Notes: a model not told the origin generated them from the sequence alone. DNA of 64,000 bases from Flavobacteriales bacterium (GCA_016722445.1 JADKIZ010000005.1:62001-126000); one strand, 5' to 3'; positions 1 through 10,058 are shown, counted from the first letter of the stretch. Made by a program: numbers and translations.

Positions 1-1
1 A

Positions 2-3000
2 CAACTCAATCTTTTTCCTGAAGGAAATTTTGAGGATAGTTTGATCTACAATTACAATCGTGCGCGATTGAGTTGGTATGTGATTGATCCACTTTTCTAT
101 CGTGCAACCTCCAGTCTTACTCCGCAAAACATTATTGATGATAATTGGTACAGCGATCACCGTATGCGTGAGGTTCTTGAAGGTGAGGTATTCCCGAACA
201 AACAACTTCCAAGCGGAACACCAAGCAATATCGCAACGCTTGACCTGACTTTCGAACCTACAGAAAGAGGTCAGTACAATTATGAATTACCAGCGGGTAC
301 GAATGAATCTGCGGGTTTAACTCCTGAAGGAAAATTGATTGATCCCGATTCGCGTTGGGGCGGAATTCAAAGATCATTGACCACAACAGATTTCGAAGCA
401 AGCAACGTTCAATTCATCCAATTCTGGTTGATGGATCCATTCAATGATGACAGTGACAACATCAATGGAGGTGATCTATACTTCAATCTTGGAAACGTTT
501 CTGAAGACGTATTGAACGATAACAATTGGTCATACGAAAACGGATATCCAAGTCAGAATTCTCCATTGGATGTTGATACTGCAACCTGGGGATATTATCC
601 ATCGCCCAACAATTTCAATGTAGTCAATGCATTTGACAACTCCACCGGTAGCTATGCACAACAAGATATAGGTCTTGATGGTATGAATAGTTCTGGTGAG
701 CAGTCCTTCTTCAGTGCTTGGTTGACACAAGTACAACCATTTCTCACCGACTCTGCTTACAACAAATATTTGGCAGATCCATCGAATGATGATTACCGGT
801 ATTTCAGAAGTGATTTGAATGATTCAGAACGTCTCAACACCATTCAACGTTATAAGTTTTACAATAACAACGAAGGAAACTCTGATACTGAAACTCCTGA
901 TGGTTATCCAATCACTGCTACCACAATTCCGAACAGTGAGGATATCAATCAGGATATTACACTCAACACCATTGAAAGTTATTTCCAGTATAAAGTAAGT
1001 CTGAAACCTTCTGATCTCGGTCCGAACAGCATCGGCAGTAATTACATCACCGATAGTTTTGAGACAACCAAAATTGTAGCTGATGGATCGGAAAGAACCA
1101 TTCGCTGGTATCAGTTCAAAATTCCAATCAAAGAATTTGATGAAAGAATTGGTGGCATTTCAGATTTTCGTTCGATACGATATATGAGAATGTTCCTCAA
1201 AGGATGGAAAGAGCCTGTGACACTTCGTTTCGCGCGATTGGAATTGATCCGCGGAGAATGGCGAAAATTCGCAGGTAAATTGAGTACACCGGATGAAATT
1301 GAAATGGGTGATCCACCACCAACCATTTTCAATATCGCTGCAGTGAACATCGAAGAAAATGGCGACCGCGATCCAGTGAATTATGTTGTACCTCCCGGAA
1401 TCATTCGCGAACAGGACGTTGCAAGTGCCAATCTTCGCAGTTTGAACGAACAGTCATTGTCTTATCAGATTTGTAATCTCGCTGATGGCGATGCCCGCGC
1501 TGCATATCGCAATGTCAATTTCGACCTTCGTCAGTACAAACGCATTCGTATGTTTTCACATGCTGAAGCGCTCGGTATAGAAAGTGAACTTAAAGATAAA
1601 GACCTCACTGTATTCGTGAGATTAGGTTCTGACTTCAACGACAACTATTACGAGTATGAAGTCCCCATGAAAGTAACACCGTGGTATAGCACGGATGATG
1701 AAATCATTTGGCCAGAAGAAAACAATTTCGATATTTTACTCAAAGACTTACAAAACCTCAAAGCAAACAGACCAGCTGGAGCTGCAGCAACAGCGATCAC
1801 AACTGTGAAGTCTGGTAATGCGCTCATCTCTGTAAAAGGTAATCCGAACTTGGCCAACGTTACAGTGCTGATGATTGGTGTGAGAAATCCTGCCAAAGAA
1901 AACAATCAGTTTGACACCAATGATGATGGAAGACCCGAATGCGCGATTGTGTGGGTGAACGAATTACGATTATCGGAATTCGACGAAAAAGGCGGTTGGG
2001 CTGCTGTTGCGCGCATGAATGCGCAACTTGCAGATTTCGCTACAGTAGCAGTTGCAGGAAATATTTCCACACCAGGCTGGGGTACCCTTGAGCAGACTGT
2101 TATGGAACGTCAGCAAAAAACGGTGATGGGTTTCGACGCCAACTCGACACTTCAACTTGGTAAATTTTTCCCGGAAAAATGGGGCGTAACACTTCCGATG
2201 TATGTGGGATATTCCGAAACAGTGAATACGCCGCGTTACAGTCCGTTGCAGCCCGATCTTGAGATGAACGACCTTCCAAACGTGAATAAAACGTTGAAGA
2301 AAAAGTCGCAGGATTATATCAAACGAAGAAGCATCAATTTCACGAATGTGAAAATTGCACCTAAAAAAGATGGTGGTGGCAAGGATGATAAAGGAGCGCC
2401 GCCAGAAGCAGGAATGCCTCCTGCGCCAGGTGGTGGCGGTGGCGGCGGTGGTGGTGCCAAAAAAGAACGCTTCTATAATCTTCAAAACTTCTCTGTGACT
2501 TACGCTTATAATGAGGAGTACAAACGCGACATCAATATTGATTGGCGCTTGCATAAAACATATATGGGAGCATTTGATTACAACTTCCAGAATAAACCAA
2601 AAGAAATCAAACCATTTGATAAAATTCCTGTTATTAAAGATTCAAAATACTTACGCTGGTTGAAGGAGTTCAATTTCTATCCAAGCTATAAGCAACTTGG
2701 TTTCCACACAGAAATGAATCGCAGCTATGAAACCAGCAGAATCAGAAACAACACCCTCGAACTAACCGGTGTGTATACTGATTTGATCCTGACAACTCAG
2801 GTGCAGAAGACTTGGAACTGGAACAGACAATATACATTTAAGTATGACCTTACGAAGAGTCTGAAATTCGACTTCCAAGCTAGTAACACATCGTTGGTGG
2901 GTGAGCCTCGTGGTGTCATCGACAAAGAAAATACCGAATGGTACGACGCTTATAAAGATACCGTTTGGACCAATATTCAAAACGGCGGTACGACAACGAT

Positions 3001-4804
3001 GTACAACCACAACACCAGTGTGAGTTACAAGCTTCCGTTCGATAAATTCCCACTCATCGATTTCATCAGCAGTGATGCAAGGTATGCTGCAACTTACCGT
3101 TGGGACAGGGCACCATTCACTCAAGATTCACTTGGACATACCATTCAAAATTCGCGTAATCTGCAGTTGAATGCACAAGCGAATTTCGAAACGCTGTACA
3201 ACAAGGTCCCACTTCTGAAAGCCATCAATACCGGCAAAAAACCGAAAGATGACAAGAAGGATAAAGACAAAGGGAAAGAGAAAGCTGATCCAACCAAGAA
3301 GGACGGATTCGGTAAAGATGAAAAAGACAAAGAAGACAAAACAGAACCAATCAATCCATTGCATGCAGGACTTCGTTTTCTCATGATGGTGAGAAATGTA
3401 TCCGGTACTTACTCCAGAACAGAAGGAATGTTATTGCCTGGTTATGCGCGCAAAACCCAGGCGATAGGTATGGATCAGAATTTTGATGCACCAGGATATC
3501 CATTCATCTTTGGTCAACAGAATACAGATATTTGGGGAAATGACACTGGAGAAAACTTTGCTGTAAATGCTGCACAAAACAACTGGTTGGTTCATCTCCC
3601 AACGTTGAATACGCAGTACAGTGAGACCTACTCGGAAACCTGGAATTATAAAATCAATTTGGAACCGATCAAAAGCTTCAAAGTTGAAATCACCGCGAAT
3701 AAAACGGAAGGTCGCAACCTTACCAGTTTCTTCAGGCAAGATGATCTCAGCGATGATTATGTATTCGATTCACCAATGGAAACCGGAAATTTCAGTGCTT
3801 CAGTAATTACCTGGGCATCTGCTTTCATGAAGGATGACAAGGACAATGGATGGAACAATCAAGCATTCATCAATTTCCTTGGAAACAGAACGTTGTTCTC
3901 TGATGTACTCAATTCTGAGAGCTACAACGAATCCGGCCCACAAACCAACGGCTATTATTCTGGTTGGGGACCAACGAGTCAGAATGTGGTTATCCCTGCC
4001 TTCATTGCAGCATACACAGGAAAAGACCCAAACGAGGTTTCAACCAATCCTTTCAAAACAAAAGTTCAACCGAACTGGAGTGTGACCTATGATGGATTAT
4101 CTAAACTTCCATCCATCAAAAAATACTTCAAACAGTTCAATGTAAAACACTCGTATAAATCAACCATTACAACGAGTTATGTAAGCAATTTGAATTTTGT
4201 TGGAAATGCCTCAGGTCTGCCAACCACTGTCGATCAGAGCGCTTTCCCGAGCTACATCACCCAACGTCCGATCAATAACGTAGCAATTGCCGACCAATTC
4301 CCTCCTTTCAGTCTTGATATGACTTTACAAACGAAGAAATCGAAAACTCCTGAAAAATCAAATGAACCACAAGTGAAATTTGAGTACAAAAAGGACAGAA
4401 CTGTAGGATTGGGATTGACCAACTATCAGATTACTGAAACAAAAAGTAATTCGATTACCATCGGACTTGGCTACAAAATCATGGAGGTTCCTAATCCATT
4501 TGGAAGGAAGAAAGGAAGTAAACTTCCTATCAAACTCATGAAGAATACCAACATCAATTTCAGGGCAGACCTTACGGTACGTGACAATGTCACCATCATT
4601 CGCAAAATGGTGGAAGAAACATCACAACCAACAGCTGGCCAGAGATTGTATAGCTTGAAAACAAGCGCTGATATGGCGGTGAATGAAAAACTCACCATCA
4701 GATTCTTCTACGATCACCAATTAAATAGACCAAAAATTTCAACATCATTCCCGACTTCGAATATCTCCACCGGTATTTCACTCCGCTTTAGTCTGAACAA
4801 TTAA
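2..4804 (+). CDS. sprA: SprA/Sov-family T9SS outer-membrane channel protein (C-terminal part; 5' end outside window)
   Basis: The reading frame is open from the first bases of the window, so the start lies upstream; about 1600 residues are visible of a family usually around 2300-2500 long. SprA (Sov in Porphyromonas) is the giant outer-membrane beta-barrel through which type IX secretion cargo leaves the cell, and it is needed for gliding in Flavobacterium. Family hallmarks seen are RARLSWYVIDPLFYR near the left edge, the repeated pattern around YMRMFLKGW followed by LRFARLELIRGEW, and WVNELRLSEFDEKGGWA followed by many short amphipathic beta-strands to the C-terminus. Two low-complexity insertions interrupt the barrel: nine glycines (2429-2455) and a Lys/Asp/Glu-rich stretch (3236-3349). 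The downstream neighbours are polysaccharide export genes on the same strand, 61 bp away. Family assignment is confident; the function is from knowledge of the family. Confidence 0.93.
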   Translation, partial: QLNLFPEGNFEDSLIYNYNRARLSWYVIDPLFYRATSSLTPQNIIDDNWYSDHRMREVLEGEVFPNKQLPSGTPSNIATLDLTFEPTERGQYNYELPAGTNESAGLTPEGKLIDPDSRWGGIQRSLTTTDFEASNVQFIQFWLMDPFNDDSDNINGGDLYFNLGNVSEDVLNDNNWSYENGYPSQNSPLDVDTATWGYYPSPNNFNVVNAFDNSTGSYAQQDIGLDGMNSSGEQSFFSAWLTQVQPFLTDSAYNKYLADPSNDDYRYFRSDLNDSERLNTIQRYKFYNNNEGNSDTETPDGYPITATTIPNSEDINQDITLNTIESYFQYKVSLKPSDLGPNSIGSNYITDSFETTKIVADGSERTIRWYQFKIPIKEFDERIGGISDFRSIRYMRMFLKGWKEPVTLRFARLELIRGEWRKFAGKLSTPDEIEMGDPPPTIFNIAAVNIEENGDRDPVNYVVPPGIIREQDVASANLRSLNEQSLSYQICNLADGDARAAYRNVNFDLRQYKRIRMFSHAEALGIESELKDKDLTVFVRLGSDFNDNYYEYEVPMKVTPWYSTDDEIIWPEENNFDILLKDLQNLKANRPAGAAATAITTVKSGNALISVKGNPNLANVTVLMIGVRNPAKENNQFDTNDDGRPECAIVWVNELRLSEFDEKGGWAAVARMNAQLADFATVAVAGNISTPGWGTLEQTVMERQQKTVMGFDANSTLQLGKFFPEKWGVTLPMYVGYSETVNTPRYSPLQPDLEMNDLPNVNKTLKKKSQDYIKRRSINFTNVKIAPKKDGGGKDDKGAPPEAGMPPAPGGGGGGGGGAKKERFYNLQNFSVTYAYNEEYKRDINIDWRLHKTYMGAFDYNFQNKPKEIKPFDKIPVIKDSKYLRWLKEFNFYPSYKQLGFHTEMNRSYETSRIRNNTLELTGVYTDLILTTQVQKTWNWNRQYTFKYDLTKSLKFDFQASNTSLVGEPRGVIDKENTEWYDAYKDTVWTNIQNGGTTTMYNHNTSVSYKLPFDKFPLIDFISSDARYAATYRWDRAPFTQDSLGHTIQNSRNLQLNAQANFETLYNKVPLLKAINTGKKPKDDKKDKDKGKEKADPTKKDGFGKDEKDKEDKTEPINPLHAGLRFLMMVRNVSGTYSRTEGMLLPGYARKTQAIGMDQNFDAPGYPFIFGQQNTDIWGNDTGENFAVNAAQNNWLVHLPTLNTQYSETYSETWNYKINLEPIKSFKVEITANKTEGRNLTSFFRQDDLSDDYVFDSPMETGNFSASVITWASAFMKDDKDNGWNNQAFINFLGNRTLFSDVLNSESYNESGPQTNGYYSGWGPTSQNVVIPAFIAAYTGKDPNEVSTNPFKTKVQPNWSVTYDGLSKLPSIKKYFKQFNVKHSYKSTITTSYVSNLNFVGNASGLPTTVDQSAFPSYITQRPINNVAIADQFPPFSLDMTLQTKKSKTPEKSNEPQVKFEYKKDRTVGLGLTNYQITETKSNSITIGLGYKIMEVPNPFGRKKGSKLPIKLMKNTNINFRADLTVRDNVTIIRKMVEETSQPTAGQRLYSLKTSADMAVNEKLTIRFFYDHQLNRPKISTSFPTSNISTGISLRFSLNN
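2429..2455 (+). repeat. Poly-glycine codon run inside sprA
   Basis: Nine consecutive GGN codons (mixed GGT and GGC) encode Gly9 after a Pro-rich stretch (PPEAGMPPAP) and before AKKERFYN. The frame continues on both sides. It is a low-complexity linker inside the barrel region and could vary in length by slippage. Confidence 0.85.
3236..3349 (+). repeat. Lys/Asp/Glu-rich low-complexity segment inside sprA
   Basis: A 38-codon stretch consists mainly of Lys, Asp and Glu (for example DDKKDKDKGKEK and DEKDKEDK) between two beta-strand-rich parts of SprA. It is probably a disordered, highly charged loop. It is in frame and does not break the protein. Confidence 0.75.
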
Positions 4805-4865
4805 TTTCAAACTGAATCATTCTGATTGCTCAACAGGAGAAGGGCATCCAGATGACAACAGGAGC

Positions 4866-6317
4866 ATGAAAGGAACATTCATTTCGAATTTGATTTTACT
4901 TGTAGGTTTAAATCTGCTGGTAAAACCTTTGTACCTTCTAGTTGTTGAAGCCGAAATACAAAATCGCGCAGGTGCCGAAGAATTCGGAATGTATTTCGCC
5001 CTTTTGAACATTACATTCATTCTGAACATCATTACGGATCTAGGTATCACCAATCACAACACCCGAATGATTGCAAGTGAAGCCAGTATTCAATCCAGCC
5101 AACTCATGAAAATGATGAAGCTGAAAGCATTATTGGGAATATTGTTTATGGCTGCGTTATTTATTACTGGATTCGTTCTACAATACAACGCACATCAAAT
5201 TTATTTGCTCGTTATCCTTGGCATAAGTCAGGTTTTTGCATCTGCTATTTTATTTCTAAGGTCATATCTCACAGGCATGCATTTATTCAAGCATGACAGT
5301 GTCATATCAATTTTGGATAAAATCATTTTACTTGCATTGATGACGTGTCTGCTTTTGATTCATCACGATACCTTCAAAGTCGAATGGCTCATTTATGGAC
5401 AGCTCATTGCCTATGGATTAACCTGTTTAGTAGCCATTGGGATGATATCCAGAAAATATGACAAGCAACAAAATTCCTCAGACACCAGTTGGATCAGCGT
5501 TCTCAAAGATTCCACACCATACGCCACTCTCATCATCATTTCCATGTTTGCATATCGCACCGATACAGTCATGCTCGAGCGGATGAAAGGTTCAATGGAT
5601 GCCGGAATTTACGCCATGGGATTCAGATTCTTTGAAGCGCTGAACATGATATCGTATTTGTTCGCTGTGCTATTACTCCCAATGTTCACAAGAATGTTGT
5701 CCAAAAGAGAAGATGTCACAGCATTAATTCACACTGGACTCAAAATCATGTTCACGGGTACATGGACAGTTGTCTTGTTATCATTCGTGGTAGGTGAAGG
5801 TCTACTCTCCATGGTATATGACCACCACATTGAAGAGGCAAGTCTTCCATTCGTTTGGCTGATGATCAGTGCTATGTTTTTCTCGCTTCAATACATCACA
5901 GGCACATTAATCACGGCTTCAGGAAAAATGAAGATTTTGATCATGGTCGCAACGATCGGATTGTTGTTTAATCTCAGTATGAATATTCTGCTCATACCTC
6001 GATATGGTGCAGAAGGCTGTGCGAAGGCGAGCGCCATCACCCAAGGATTGATGTTCATTGCGCAATTGATCTATGTATCGAAACATTTCAACCATAAAAC
6101 ACTCTGGCCGGAGTATATACGCGCCATTGCCTATGTGGTCTTAAGCACTTTACCTTGGGCATTTCAAGGCATTCGCAGCTATGCTGTGGTGCATCCCACA
6201 GTCGCCATCGTATCCTGTGGGCTCATTTGTTTGCTCGCTGCCTATGCCACAGGTATGCTCGAATACAAGCCATTTCTGGTGCTTTTAAAAAGTCGCTTTC
6301 AACGTGAAGAAACTTAG
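4866..6317 (+). CDS. Oligosaccharide flippase family protein (Wzx/MOP superfamily)
   Basis: A 483-residue integral membrane protein with about twelve to fourteen hydrophobic segments spread over its whole length, the usual size and layout of Wzx-type lipid-linked oligosaccharide flippases of the MOP superfamily. The N-terminus (FISNLILLVGLNLLVKPLYL) and the central pattern YRTDTVMLERMKG, followed by AGIYAMGFRFFEALNMI, are typical of PST/Wzx transporters. Its likely role is moving undecaprenyl-linked glycan units across the inner membrane. It starts 61 bp after sprA and is followed on the same strand by a chain-length regulator and an O-antigen ligase, which supports a polysaccharide assembly role. 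The exact substrate cannot be read from sequence. Confidence 0.85.
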   Translation: MKGTFISNLILLVGLNLLVKPLYLLVVEAEIQNRAGAEEFGMYFALLNITFILNIITDLGITNHNTRMIASEASIQSSQLMKMMKLKALLGILFMAALFITGFVLQYNAHQIYLLVILGISQVFASAILFLRSYLTGMHLFKHDSVISILDKIILLALMTCLLLIHHDTFKVEWLIYGQLIAYGLTCLVAIGMISRKYDKQQNSSDTSWISVLKDSTPYATLIIISMFAYRTDTVMLERMKGSMDAGIYAMGFRFFEALNMISYLFAVLLLPMFTRMLSKREDVTALIHTGLKIMFTGTWTVVLLSFVVGEGLLSMVYDHHIEEASLPFVWLMISAMFFSLQYITGTLITASGKMKILIMVATIGLLFNLSMNILLIPRYGAEGCAKASAITQGLMFIAQLIYVSKHFNHKTLWPEYIRAIAYVVLSTLPWAFQGIRSYAVVHPTVAIVSCGLICLLAAYATGMLEYKPFLVLLKSRFQREET

Positions 6318-6338
6318 AACACCTGACCACATAAAAAC

Positions 6339-6346
6339 TAAATTTG
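6339..6346 (+). promoter_or_regulatory. Bacteroidota -7 promoter element (TAAATTTG) before the chain-length regulator
   Basis: TAAATTTG matches the phylum consensus TAnnTTTG and lies 13 bp before the ATG at 6360, so transcription would start very close to the gene. No good -33 TTTG is seen 19-21 bp upstream, so this is a moderate call. It would give the wzz-like and ligase genes a promoter of their own inside the block. Confidence 0.45.
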
Positions 6347-6359
6347 CCCATCAACGAAT

Positions 6360-7394
6360 ATGAATGAACATATGAGTGAAAATAAAGAAAACATGGTTGA
6401 TTCACTCGAATCAACCAACCTGATCGTCCTGTTATACAAATGGCGCAAACCAATCATCATCGTTTGCGCAGCAGCAGCGATTGTGTCAGCGGTAGTGAGC
6501 CTTCTCATGAAAGAACGATACAAAAGCGCGGTCGTTTTATATGCTGAACAACAGCACTCATTCGGAGCTCAACTTCTTGAAGATGTCCAAAAAGAAGACA
6601 TTCTCACATTCGGTGAAGAAGAAGATGCTGAAAGACTTCTGCAGGTCATCAATTCTGACCAAGTAAGAAACCGCATCATTGAGAAGTATCAATTGTGGGA
6701 TGTCTACAAAATCAAAAAAGACCAACGTGGAGCGAACACTTTGATCGCACGTGAATATCAAGACAACGTTTCTGCGAAGCTGACCAAATTCGGTTCTGTG
6801 GAAGTTGCAGTTCTCGATGAAAGTCCTGACAGGGCAAGAGATATGGCGAATGACATTGCCATTTTTGCCGATTCTGTTTCGAATAAAATGCGCAGTGCGC
6901 GCGCAACAGAAGCATTTCGATATGCTGAAACTTCATTACTCAACCTACAAAATGAAGTGAAGGTGATGGAAGATACGATGCGTGTATTGAGAGAAATGGG
7001 CGTGTATAGCTACACCGATCAAGTTGCGGCTCTGACAGAAATGTACGGAACAGCAATTGCAGGTGGTCACCCAGATCGAGCGCAACAGATCAAAAATCAA
7101 CTTGACTTTTTATCGAAATATGGTACCACTTTCATCAGACTTGAGTCGAGTCTTAAGGAGTCTTATGAAAAGCTTGCTGTCCTGCGTAAAAGATATGATC
7201 TCATGAAAATTGACGTCGAAAGCAATATTCCTGTAATGCGTATTGTAGACTTCGCAAGTGCTGCTGATAAAAAATCATTCCCTATCCGTTGGCTGATTGT
7301 GACCATGAGCACCGCATCGGCCTTTGTGTTTACTGTGATTTTCCTGCTATTCTGGGATAACATCAAAAAACTCCGCAGCGAAGGCCGAATCTGA
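6360..7394 (+). CDS. Wzz/GNVR-type polysaccharide chain-length determinant protein
   Basis: A 344-residue protein with the classic two-helix layout: a short cytoplasmic N-terminus, TM1 at about residues 31-50 after KWRK, a long periplasmic domain with a probable coiled coil around 185-215, and TM2 near 312-332 followed by a basic tail. These co-polymerases set glycan chain length together with the polymerase. The periplasmic part opens with the usual ERYKSAVVLYAEQ stretch. No tyrosine-kinase domain is fused, so it is the Wzz-like rather than the BY-kinase form. It lies 42 bp after the flippase and 8 bp before the O-antigen ligase/polymerase gene. The family call is good; the specific polymer is unknown. 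Confidence 0.82.
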   Translation: MNEHMSENKENMVDSLESTNLIVLLYKWRKPIIIVCAAAAIVSAVVSLLMKERYKSAVVLYAEQQHSFGAQLLEDVQKEDILTFGEEEDAERLLQVINSDQVRNRIIEKYQLWDVYKIKKDQRGANTLIAREYQDNVSAKLTKFGSVEVAVLDESPDRARDMANDIAIFADSVSNKMRSARATEAFRYAETSLLNLQNEVKVMEDTMRVLREMGVYSYTDQVAALTEMYGTAIAGGHPDRAQQIKNQLDFLSKYGTTFIRLESSLKESYEKLAVLRKRYDLMKIDVESNIPVMRIVDFASAADKKSFPIRWLIVTMSTASAFVFTVIFLLFWDNIKKLRSEGRI

Positions 7395-7402
7395 CGTAAA
7401 GC

Positions 7403-8863
7403 ATGACAAACGCGATTACACTTCGCTGGCTATACATAGCTTCCGGGGCATTTATCGCCCTGTTTGCTGCTGGTCTTTATTTTGACTTTCCCTATTTGCT
7501 TCTCATTCCGGGAGTCATGGTTGTGCTATGGACGGCATTCTTTAAGTTGGAATACCTCCTGCTGTTTATCACATTCTTCACTCCCCTTTCAATCAATTTG
7601 GAAGATTTAGAAATAGGCGGAGTGGGCATGTACCTTCCTACTGAACCTCTCTTATTCGGAATACTTCTTCTTTTTATTTTCAAATTACTGACAGGAAAAA
7701 GCATTGATAAAAAAATCTTTAAGCATCCCGTCAGTTATGTGATATATGCTTATCTCTCATGGATGGCGTTGACCACCATCACAAGTGAAGATCCGTTGGT
7801 GAGTCTAAAATTTATGCTGACGAGAATGTGGTTTATCGCAGCTTTCTATTTCATAGCAGTGCATGTCTTCAGCAACTTAAATCGCATCAGATCATATTTT
7901 TTGTGCTATATACTTCCATTGATGGCCGTGATTGTTTACACGGTTACACGCCACGCCCAATACGGATTCGACAAAGATTCATCACACTGGGTAATGGAAC
8001 CCATGTTTAAAGATCACACCAGTTATGGTGCAGTACTGGCCATGTTTTTTCCGGTGCTTATCGGAATGTTGATGACCAAAAAAATGAATCTCCTCCTGCG
8101 GGTCATTTTGGGAATTTGTTTTATCATTCTCACAACAGGACTTGTTCTTTCCTACACGCGCGCCGCCTGGATTTCCATCATTGGTGCTTCAGCCATTCTC
8201 GCCATTTTCTTGTTGAAAATAAAACTCAGAACACTTCTCGCAGCAGTAGTCCTTGCTGCTTCGTTTTTGGCAATTGGTTGGGAAGACATTAGTATTTCAC
8301 TACAGCAGAACAAACAGGAAAGCAGTGATAAACTCGATGAACACGTTTCATCTATTTCAAATGTTTCTTCTGATGCGAGCAATCTAGAACGCCTCAACCG
8401 ATGGAATTGTGCCATCGAAATGTTTAAGGAAAGACCTCTGTTGGGCTGGGGACCGGGTACATATCAATTCGTTTATGCCCCATTCCAAAGAAGTAAAGAC
8501 AGAACGATTATTAGCACCAATCAGGGAGATGGGGGCAATGCTCACAGTGAATATCTCGGCCCACTCAGCGAACAAGGATTCCCTGGAACCATACTCGTAT
8601 TGATTCTCCTCTACACGATTTCATCGCTTGCCTTCAGATTGTTCTATAATCTGGATTCTTATTATTTGAAAACCATGGTTGCATCAGTATACCTTGGCTT
8701 AATGACTTATTTCATTCACGGTGTTCTGAACAATTATCTCGATACGGACAAAGCTTCCATCCCATTTTGGGGATTCATGGCCATTTTAGTTGCGATAGAT
8801 CTATACCATAAAAAGGAAGTGAAATCGGCTACTGCGGATGTAGAAAATCCTACGTTAAGCTAA
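7403..8863 (+). CDS. O-antigen ligase/polymerase family protein (Wzy_C domain)
   Basis: A 486-residue polytopic membrane protein with about twelve predicted helices. The O-antigen ligase/Wzy_C domain is recognisable from LSYTRAAWISIIGASA (conserved Arg) and the large periplasmic loop with RLNRWNCAIEMFKERPLLGW, then GPGTYQF and NAHSEYLGPLSEQG (conserved His). Such proteins either join O-antigen to lipid A-core (WaaL) or polymerise repeat units (Wzy); sequence alone does not separate them. It follows the chain-length gene by 8 bp and so is probably co-transcribed. Its 3' end overlaps the convergent pabB gene by 9 bp, leaving no room for a terminator between them. Confidence 0.85.
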   Translation: MTNAITLRWLYIASGAFIALFAAGLYFDFPYLLLIPGVMVVLWTAFFKLEYLLLFITFFTPLSINLEDLEIGGVGMYLPTEPLLFGILLLFIFKLLTGKSIDKKIFKHPVSYVIYAYLSWMALTTITSEDPLVSLKFMLTRMWFIAAFYFIAVHVFSNLNRIRSYFLCYILPLMAVIVYTVTRHAQYGFDKDSSHWVMEPMFKDHTSYGAVLAMFFPVLIGMLMTKKMNLLLRVILGICFIILTTGLVLSYTRAAWISIIGASAILAIFLLKIKLRTLLAAVVLAASFLAIGWEDISISLQQNKQESSDKLDEHVSSISNVSSDASNLERLNRWNCAIEMFKERPLLGWGPGTYQFVYAPFQRSKDRTIISTNQGDGGNAHSEYLGPLSEQGFPGTILVLILLYTISSLAFRLFYNLDSYYLKTMVASVYLGLMTYFIHGVLNNYLDTDKASIPFWGFMAILVAIDLYHKKEVKSATADVENPTLS

Positions 8864-10054
8864 GGCCTTCATCATTGCTTCTGCCTTCAGCAAACATTCC
8901 ATATATTCATCTTCAGGAGAACAACGCGCAGTAATCGCACCTCCCACACTGAAAAGGATTTTATGCATCAATTCATCATAGATTAAACTTCTGATGACCA
9001 CGTTGAAATCAAAATTTCCTTCAGGAGAAATAAAACCAATGGTACCCGAATAAAGTCCTCGACGCGTTCTCTCATATTGTTCAATCAATTCCATGGCTCT
9101 CACTTTTGGAGCACCGGTCATGCTACCCATCGGAAATGTATCGCGTATCAATTGACTGAATCCAGTTTCCTGATGCACTTCGCTTTTGATGGTAGACACC
9201 AAATGGTGTACTGTCTTAAAACTCTTCACACCATACAATTCTTCTACCAGAACAGAACCGCGCCTAGCAGATTTAGACAGGTCATTGCGAACCAAATCCA
9301 CAATCATAACATTTTCCGAAATTTCCTTTTGACTATTTCGCAATGCATTCTTCAAAAAAGCATCTTCCACTTCGTCTTTGCCTCTGCGCATGGTACCTTT
9401 AATGGGTTGCGATTGAACCGAATTGCCTGTTCTCGACAAGTAACGTTCAGGTGATCCACACATCACATGCAAATGATTCATACGTAAATAAACAGAATGT
9501 GGTGCTTCAGTAATTCCATACAATTTCCGGAAGATGTCCAAAGAACAATTCAATTTGGCTGCAGCATGAAACTGCTGACAATAGTTCACCTCATAAATAT
9601 CTCCACGATGAATGTGATGAAGCAATGCGTTGACAGATTCGAGGTATTCTGATTTAGACTGAACTGGTTGAGGACTGATATCAAAACTCTCTTCTATTGT
9701 GTGCCTTTCAAAAAGGTCATCCAAAGACCCATTCCAATGGCCATGAATTATTTTCGTGTGTCCGTCCTTTAGTATAGCAACGCACGCCGGAACGAAAAAA
9801 TGAATGTCCGGAACTGGAATGTGTGTTTCATTGGCTGATGTCAACTTCTCGATACCATTTTTCGCATCATAAGAAATGAAACCAAAAATCCAAGTACGAT
9901 GTTTTGAAATCCACGCATCAAGGTTCGCCCAACAAGAAAAATCCGCATCCTGAACCCTGAAATGATCCACTGCTCCCAAGGCAATGAGGGAATAATCGCG
10001 GTCCTCGTTGGGAGGCATTAAAACCACATATTCTGGTAATTCCTGATTGGACAT
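8855..10054 (-). CDS. pabB: Aminodeoxychorismate synthase component I
   Basis: A 399-residue chorismate-binding enzyme. Its role is to convert chorismate and ammonia to 4-amino-4-deoxychorismate, the precursor of p-aminobenzoate and folate. The motif PIKGTMRRG (217-225) carries the Lys (K219) that is characteristic of PabB, where anthranilate synthase has PIAGT. Further signatures are ENVMIVDLVRNDLSKSA (247-263), FPMGSMTGAPKVRAMELI (307-324) and FSVGGAITARCSPEDEYMEC (368-387). It is shorter than E. coli PabB, as is common in Bacteroidota. The C-terminal codons overlap the convergent ligase gene. It is divergent from mfd over 84 bp, and a -7 element lies just 4 bp before its ATG. Confidence 0.9.
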   Translation of the reverse strand: MSNQELPEYVVLMPPNEDRDYSLIALGAVDHFRVQDADFSCWANLDAWISKHRTWIFGFISYDAKNGIEKLTSANETHIPVPDIHFFVPACVAILKDGHTKIIHGHWNGSLDDLFERHTIEESFDISPQPVQSKSEYLESVNALLHHIHRGDIYEVNYCQQFHAAAKLNCSLDIFRKLYGITEAPHSVYLRMNHLHVMCGSPERYLSRTGNSVQSQPIKGTMRRGKDEVEDAFLKNALRNSQKEISENVMIVDLVRNDLSKSARRGSVLVEELYGVKSFKTVHHLVSTIKSEVHQETGFSQLIRDTFPMGSMTGAPKVRAMELIEQYERTRRGLYSGTIGFISPEGNFDFNVVIRSLIYDELMHKILFSVGGAITARCSPEDEYMECLLKAEAMMKALA

Positions 10055-10058
10055 CGGG

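Noticed and set aside
1970..2554. A 194-codon open frame on the minus strand inside sprA
   Set aside because: It is antisense to strongly conserved SprA sequence, has low-complexity composition opposite the Gly run, and has no family resemblance.
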